Shown: piece after piece, positions 60,813 through 64,000 of the stretch
Layout: every line of letters begins with the position of its first letter
Position numbering within the stretch: position 1 is the stretch's first letter
Assembly (NCBI GenBank): GCA_029339505.1
Contig: JAQISU010000118.1
Span: forward strand, 5,879,501-5,943,500
Origin: Unio delphinus
Lineage: Eukaryota > Mollusca > Bivalvia > Unionida > Unionidae
Reading direction: 5' to 3'
DNA: 64,000 nucleotides
Position numbers and translations under genes: made by a program
The notes under the pieces: model-generated
The model's database searches: none
Seen by the model: only the letters and a program-made list of their open reading frames with translations
Told to the model about the DNA's origin: nothing

Positions 60813-61669
60813 CATTACCGGTGATTCCTATATGCGATGATACCTACATGAATTCGACTATCAGATCCCTTGTGGAAAAGTCTTTAAGCATAAGGTAGGC
60901 CCCATAAGATTTTGTTCTATGATTTTGTTTCCTGCTTTTCGGGTGTTATTGTTTTTGAACTATTGGAGTGATTCGATAATTGCCTAGAATGTATTATATA
61001 GAGCAATGGTCTGGCATTCTTTTTCCCATTTGGATATTCTATTCAGGGATAACTACTGCAGCTGCGGCTCTGAGTGGCTCAACCGTTTGTGACTGGTCAG
61101 TGTATATTTAAAGAAAGCAGGGTAGGTGTCCTGAATGTCATTTGCAATTATAGTTTTTAAATTAATCTCTTGTTCCAATTTGTTCCCGTACTCAGTGGCC
61201 TTTGTGTTTATCTTTGGCTTAGTTTGCGTCCAAGAGGTTTTGTCAGGAGGTTTGGTGTATAATCCTTGCTGTCCGAGGATTGGGATTGTTTCCTTAGTTC
61301 TAGGATTAGTTTTCTACATGGTGTGTTTATAGCTATTTTGCGGCTAAAGGTTGTGTTACATTTGCAAAAGGCAATTTTGTGCGATGCGAGTTGGGATGGT
61401 TAGCTGATTGAATTGAGGATCTGAGTAGAATTTCGTGTCTTCTCAGAGTTAGTGGCAGTTCTCCAGTGAGGACGTGAACCTCGCCCAGTGAAGACATTTA
61501 CATCTTGAGAATGATGTTGATGAAAGCAGTATTCCTTTAGCTGACACGTGTATAGGTCAGGCTTTTGATGAGGTCACTTTAACTCCTTGTTTGGATCAAT
61601 CAGAAGGTATTGATCATATTGATCCTCTTTTAACAACTCATTCTCTTTATTCTAATCAGGGTGATAAAT

Positions 61670-62620
61670 GACAGTCACTTGTCGTCGAACAGGAAAAAGA
61701 TCCTGAGATCTCCTGTTTGTTTCAAAGGGCCATAAATGAGACTGAAGCCACTGAAGTTCCTGTCTGTTATTTCATTAAAAATGGAATTCTTATGAGAAAA
61801 TGGAGACCTCCCGAGGTACCTACTTGTGATGAGTGGTCGGTGAACTATCAAATAGTAGTTCCAAAACCTTACAGACAGGAAATACTTAATCTGGCCCATA
61901 AAACTCCTTTGGCTGGTCATTTAGGGATTAATAAAACTTATCTCAAGATCTTGACTCACTTCTATTGGCCAAAATTAAAAGTGATGTTACTAAATACTGT
62001 AGATCTTATCCTACTTGTCAAATGGTACGAAAACCCAATCAGAAGATACATAAGGCTCATCTACTACCTATTCCTGCCTTTGACGAACCATTTAATAGAA
62101 TTATGGTAGATTGTGTAGGTCCCTTACCCAAGACCAAGTCAGGTAACCAATATTTGTTGACCATTATGTGTGCGTCAACAAGGTTTCCAGAAGCAATTCC
62201 ATTAAGGAATATAAAATCTAAAACAATAGTAAAAGTTTTGATAAAGTTTTTACTCAGTATGGCCTTTCCAAATCTGTTCAGTCTGATCAAGGTTCAAACT
62301 TCATGTCTGGAATTTTCCAGCAAGTTATGTATGAATTAGGCATTCAGCAATTCAAGTTAAAAATGAAACTATGGTTTGAAAGAACTACAATGGAGATAAC
62401 TGTTGAGTCTGATAATGGAGTTGTGTCACTCTAGTTCATTCTTCATACTTTTCTTCAGATTAGATATTACGGCCCTTACAAAGTTAAGAAGAAAATGAAT
62501 TAGTTAAATTATAGTATTAGTGCTCCTGGGATCTAAATAAATTATAGGAGTATCAGTATATTGAAAGAGATAGCCATGTTAAACATGTTATTAATTTAGT
62601 TGTAACTGTCTCACTCAGTG
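61670..62620 (+). pseudogene. Gmr1-like integrase, broken
   Basis: VPVCYFIKNGILMRKWRPPE and VPKPYRQEILNLAHKTPL precede the zinc-binding HLGINKTYLKIL...CRSYPTCQ (HHCC). The core starts MVDCVGPLPKTKSGNQYLLT and STRFPEAIPLRNI. Frameshifts near 61975 and 62245 break it. The second acidic residue region is damaged and the E region is not recognisable. A GPYKVKKKMN C-terminal block survives near 62470, followed by a stop. DNA integration enzyme, inactive here. Confidence 0.8.
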
Positions 62621-62689
62621 AAGGAATATCATCAGATTCTACTAATATTGAAATGATGACTAATATTGAAATGACGAATCTTTTGTAAT

Positions 62690-63440
62690 TCAGAAATTCT
62701 GAAAAATCTAGACCAGAAACTTTCACATTTTCAAGTGCAAGAAAGAAATGAACTGAAACAGTTATTATTTGAATATGAGCACTTATTTCCAGATATTCCT
62801 ACAAGGAGAAACAAAATTTTTCATGATGCTGAAATTGAAAATTCCAAACCTGTTAAACAACATCCATACAGGATGAATCCACTCAAACAGGAATACTTAA
62901 AAATGGAAATTCAATATTTGCTGGAGAATGATTTTATCGAGCCCAGTAAAAGTGATTGGAGTTCACCATGCATACTTGTTCCGAAACCAGATAAAATTTT
63001 CCGTATGTGCACTGATTATAGGAAGGTGAACAGTGTGACAAAAACAGATTCATTCCCATTACCAAGAATTGACGAATGTATTGATAAAATTGGGAATGCC
63101 ATGTATGTCATCAAATGTGACCTCTGAAAGGATTTTGGCAGATTCCACTATCTAAAAGAGCAAAGGAAACCTCGGCATTTGTGACTACAGATTTACTCTA
63201 CCAATATAAAGTAATGCCTTTCAGGATGAAAGGGTCACCAAGTACATTTCAACGTCTCATAAATATGATCACCTCTGGTCTAGAAAATTGTGATGCCTAT
63301 ATAGATGACGTCATCATCTACAACGACACCTGGATAGGACATCTAGCAACAATTCAAAAATTCTTTGACAGACTCACTGATGCATATTTGACAGTTAATT
63401 TATCTAAAAGTGAGTTCTGCCGTGCTGTGTGACTTTCTTT
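62690..63440 (+). pseudogene. Gmr1-like reverse transcriptase, broken
   Basis: From about 62735: ERNELKQLLFEYEHLFPDIP, KPVKQHPYRMNPLKQEYLK, ENDFIEPSKSDWSSPCILVP, MCTDYRKVNSVTKTDSFPLP, then a stop at 63127 just after KCDL. The frame resumes with LYQYKVMPFRMKGSPSTFQR and the catalytic YIDDVIIY near 63300, and stops at 63432. Catalytic DD present. Frame disruptions near 63125 and 63430. Confidence 0.85.
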
Positions 63441-64000
63441 GGACATATTGTGGGACATGGAAAAGTTAAACCAATAGATGCTAAGGTTGAGGCTATTTCT
63501 AAATTCCCTGTGCCTGAAAATAGAAAGCAACTGATGCGGTTTTTAGGTATGGCCGGATACTATCGGAAATTTTGTTTCAATTTTTCCTTAATTGCAGAAC
63601 CCCTGACAAATCTATTGAAAAAGAAGAATAAGTTCGTTTGGACTGAAAAATATCCGGAGGTTTTTGATAAGTTGAAAGCCATACTTGAAACAGCACCAGT
63701 TCTTGCAGGTCCTAATTTTTGTCAACCTTTCAAATTATCTGTCAATGCATGTGATGTTGGGGTTGGAGTAGTTTTAATTCAAGAAGACAAAATTCGTATT
63801 GATCATCCAGTGTGCTATTTTTCAAAGAAATTAAACAAGCACCAGAGAAATTATTCAACTATCGAGAAGGAATGTTTGGCATTGATTATGGCTTTGCAAC
63901 ATTTTGAAGTTTATCTAAGTTCAGATCCTTCTTCGATTATAGTTTTTAGTGACCACAACCCCCTTACTTTCATCGGCAAGATGAAAAATAAAAATCAAAG
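63440..64000 (+). CDS. Gmr1-like RT thumb and RNase H, runs off the window
   Basis: An open stretch after the RT stop: GHIVGHGKVKPIDAKVEAIS, MRFLGMAGYYRKFCFNFS, then RNase H-like FKLSVNACDVGVGVVLIQED, HPVCYFSKKLNKHQRNYSTI, EKECLALIMALQHFEVYL and FSDHNPLTFIGKM. The usual first RNase H aspartate (VDAS) reads NACD here. Continues beyond 64000. Confidence 0.75.

Larger units (their letters stand above)
60170..61500 (-). pseudogene. Decayed relative of the I-superfamily-like LINE, interrupted by a SINE
   Basis: Aligns by eye with 9290-10400 of the intact LINE: ACGTGTGGCAGGTCTTC / ACGTGTGATAAGTCTTC; CAGCCTGTTCATTACC / GATCTGCGAAGTCATTACC; CATTTGGATATTCTATTCAGG, then GATAACTACTGCAGCTGC (intact LINE: GAATTGGATATTTAGCTCAGG, then GATGACAGATGCGGCAGC); and CAGTTCTCCAGTGAGGACGTG near 61450. 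It represents the RNase H and C-terminal part of ORF2 on the minus strand. Heavily mutated, no long frame. Confidence 0.7.
61530..64000 (+). mobile_element. Gmr1-like Ty3/gypsy retrotransposon, integrase before RT (3' part outside window)
   Basis: Plus-strand pol sequence in the order integrase (61670-62620), reverse transcriptase (62690-63440), RNase H (63440-64000, runs off the edge). Ordinary Ty3/gypsy elements have integrase last. The IN-RT-RH order is the hallmark of the Gmr1-like group. No LTR is visible within the window. Confidence 0.8.

Overview
This is animal (eukaryotic) DNA made almost entirely of nested transposable elements. I recognise no host gene exon, rRNA or tRNA gene. The best taxonomic clue is a tRNA-derived SINE at 60550-60812 whose central block resembles SINEs known from bivalve and gastropod molluscs. 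A Gmr1-like Ty3/gypsy element, an L2/CR1-type LINE, long AT microsatellites and a rich Polinton (Maverick) complement also fit a mollusc or other aquatic invertebrate. The species cannot be named from the sequence.

Layout. (1) 1-1822: right end of a Polinton-like element carrying a broken minor-capsid-like gene. (2) 1823-6022: non-coding DNA with microsatellites, a 41-42 bp minisatellite and a possible polymerase relic. (3) 6023-33401: a complete Polinton with 5'-AG...CT-3' ends, about 355-bp terminal inverted repeats (TIRs) and a 6-bp target duplication ATGGCA. It carries genes for capsid, penton-like protein, ATPase, integrase, DNA polymerase B, small basic virion-like proteins and a BIR (IAP-type) protein. 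Many are broken. A roughly 8.7-kb LINE block (8376-17086), flanked by 1.09-kb direct repeats of its own 3' end, interrupts the major capsid gene. (4) 33408-36360: repeats and an 809-bp solo LTR. (5) 36400-55436: an old L2/CR1-type LINE split by a second Polinton. (6) 39480-54198: that second Polinton is an almost perfect 14.7-kb palindrome, two 7341-bp arms around a 37-bp spacer. Each arm carries an intact 1231-residue protein-primed-type DNA polymerase and five small genes, but no integrase, ATPase or capsid gene. (7) 55437-61500: simple repeats, a decayed third Polinton end and a decayed LINE containing the SINE. (8) 61530-64000: a decayed Gmr1-like element with integrase upstream of reverse transcriptase.

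How the genes fit together. The 27-kb Polinton has a virus-like gene set: replication (PolB), integration (integrase with chromodomain), packaging (ATPase), virion proteins (MCP, penton-like, basic proteins) and a probable apoptosis inhibitor. Many genes have their own TATA-like box a few tens of bases upstream. Genes reading towards either end of the element finish just before a histone-mRNA-type 3' stem-loop, GGTCCTTTTCAGGGCC, encoded inside the TIR. A variant follows one internal gene, and a decayed copy survives in the relic at 58.9 kb. This suggests histone-type, replication-coupled 3'-end formation of some Polinton mRNAs.

The palindromic element has Polinton-type ends and a 6-bp target duplication (TATATT). 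It looks like a symmetrical, defective-genome-like replication product that was inserted by an integrase supplied in trans. These two systems are the main candidates for previously undescribed biology here.
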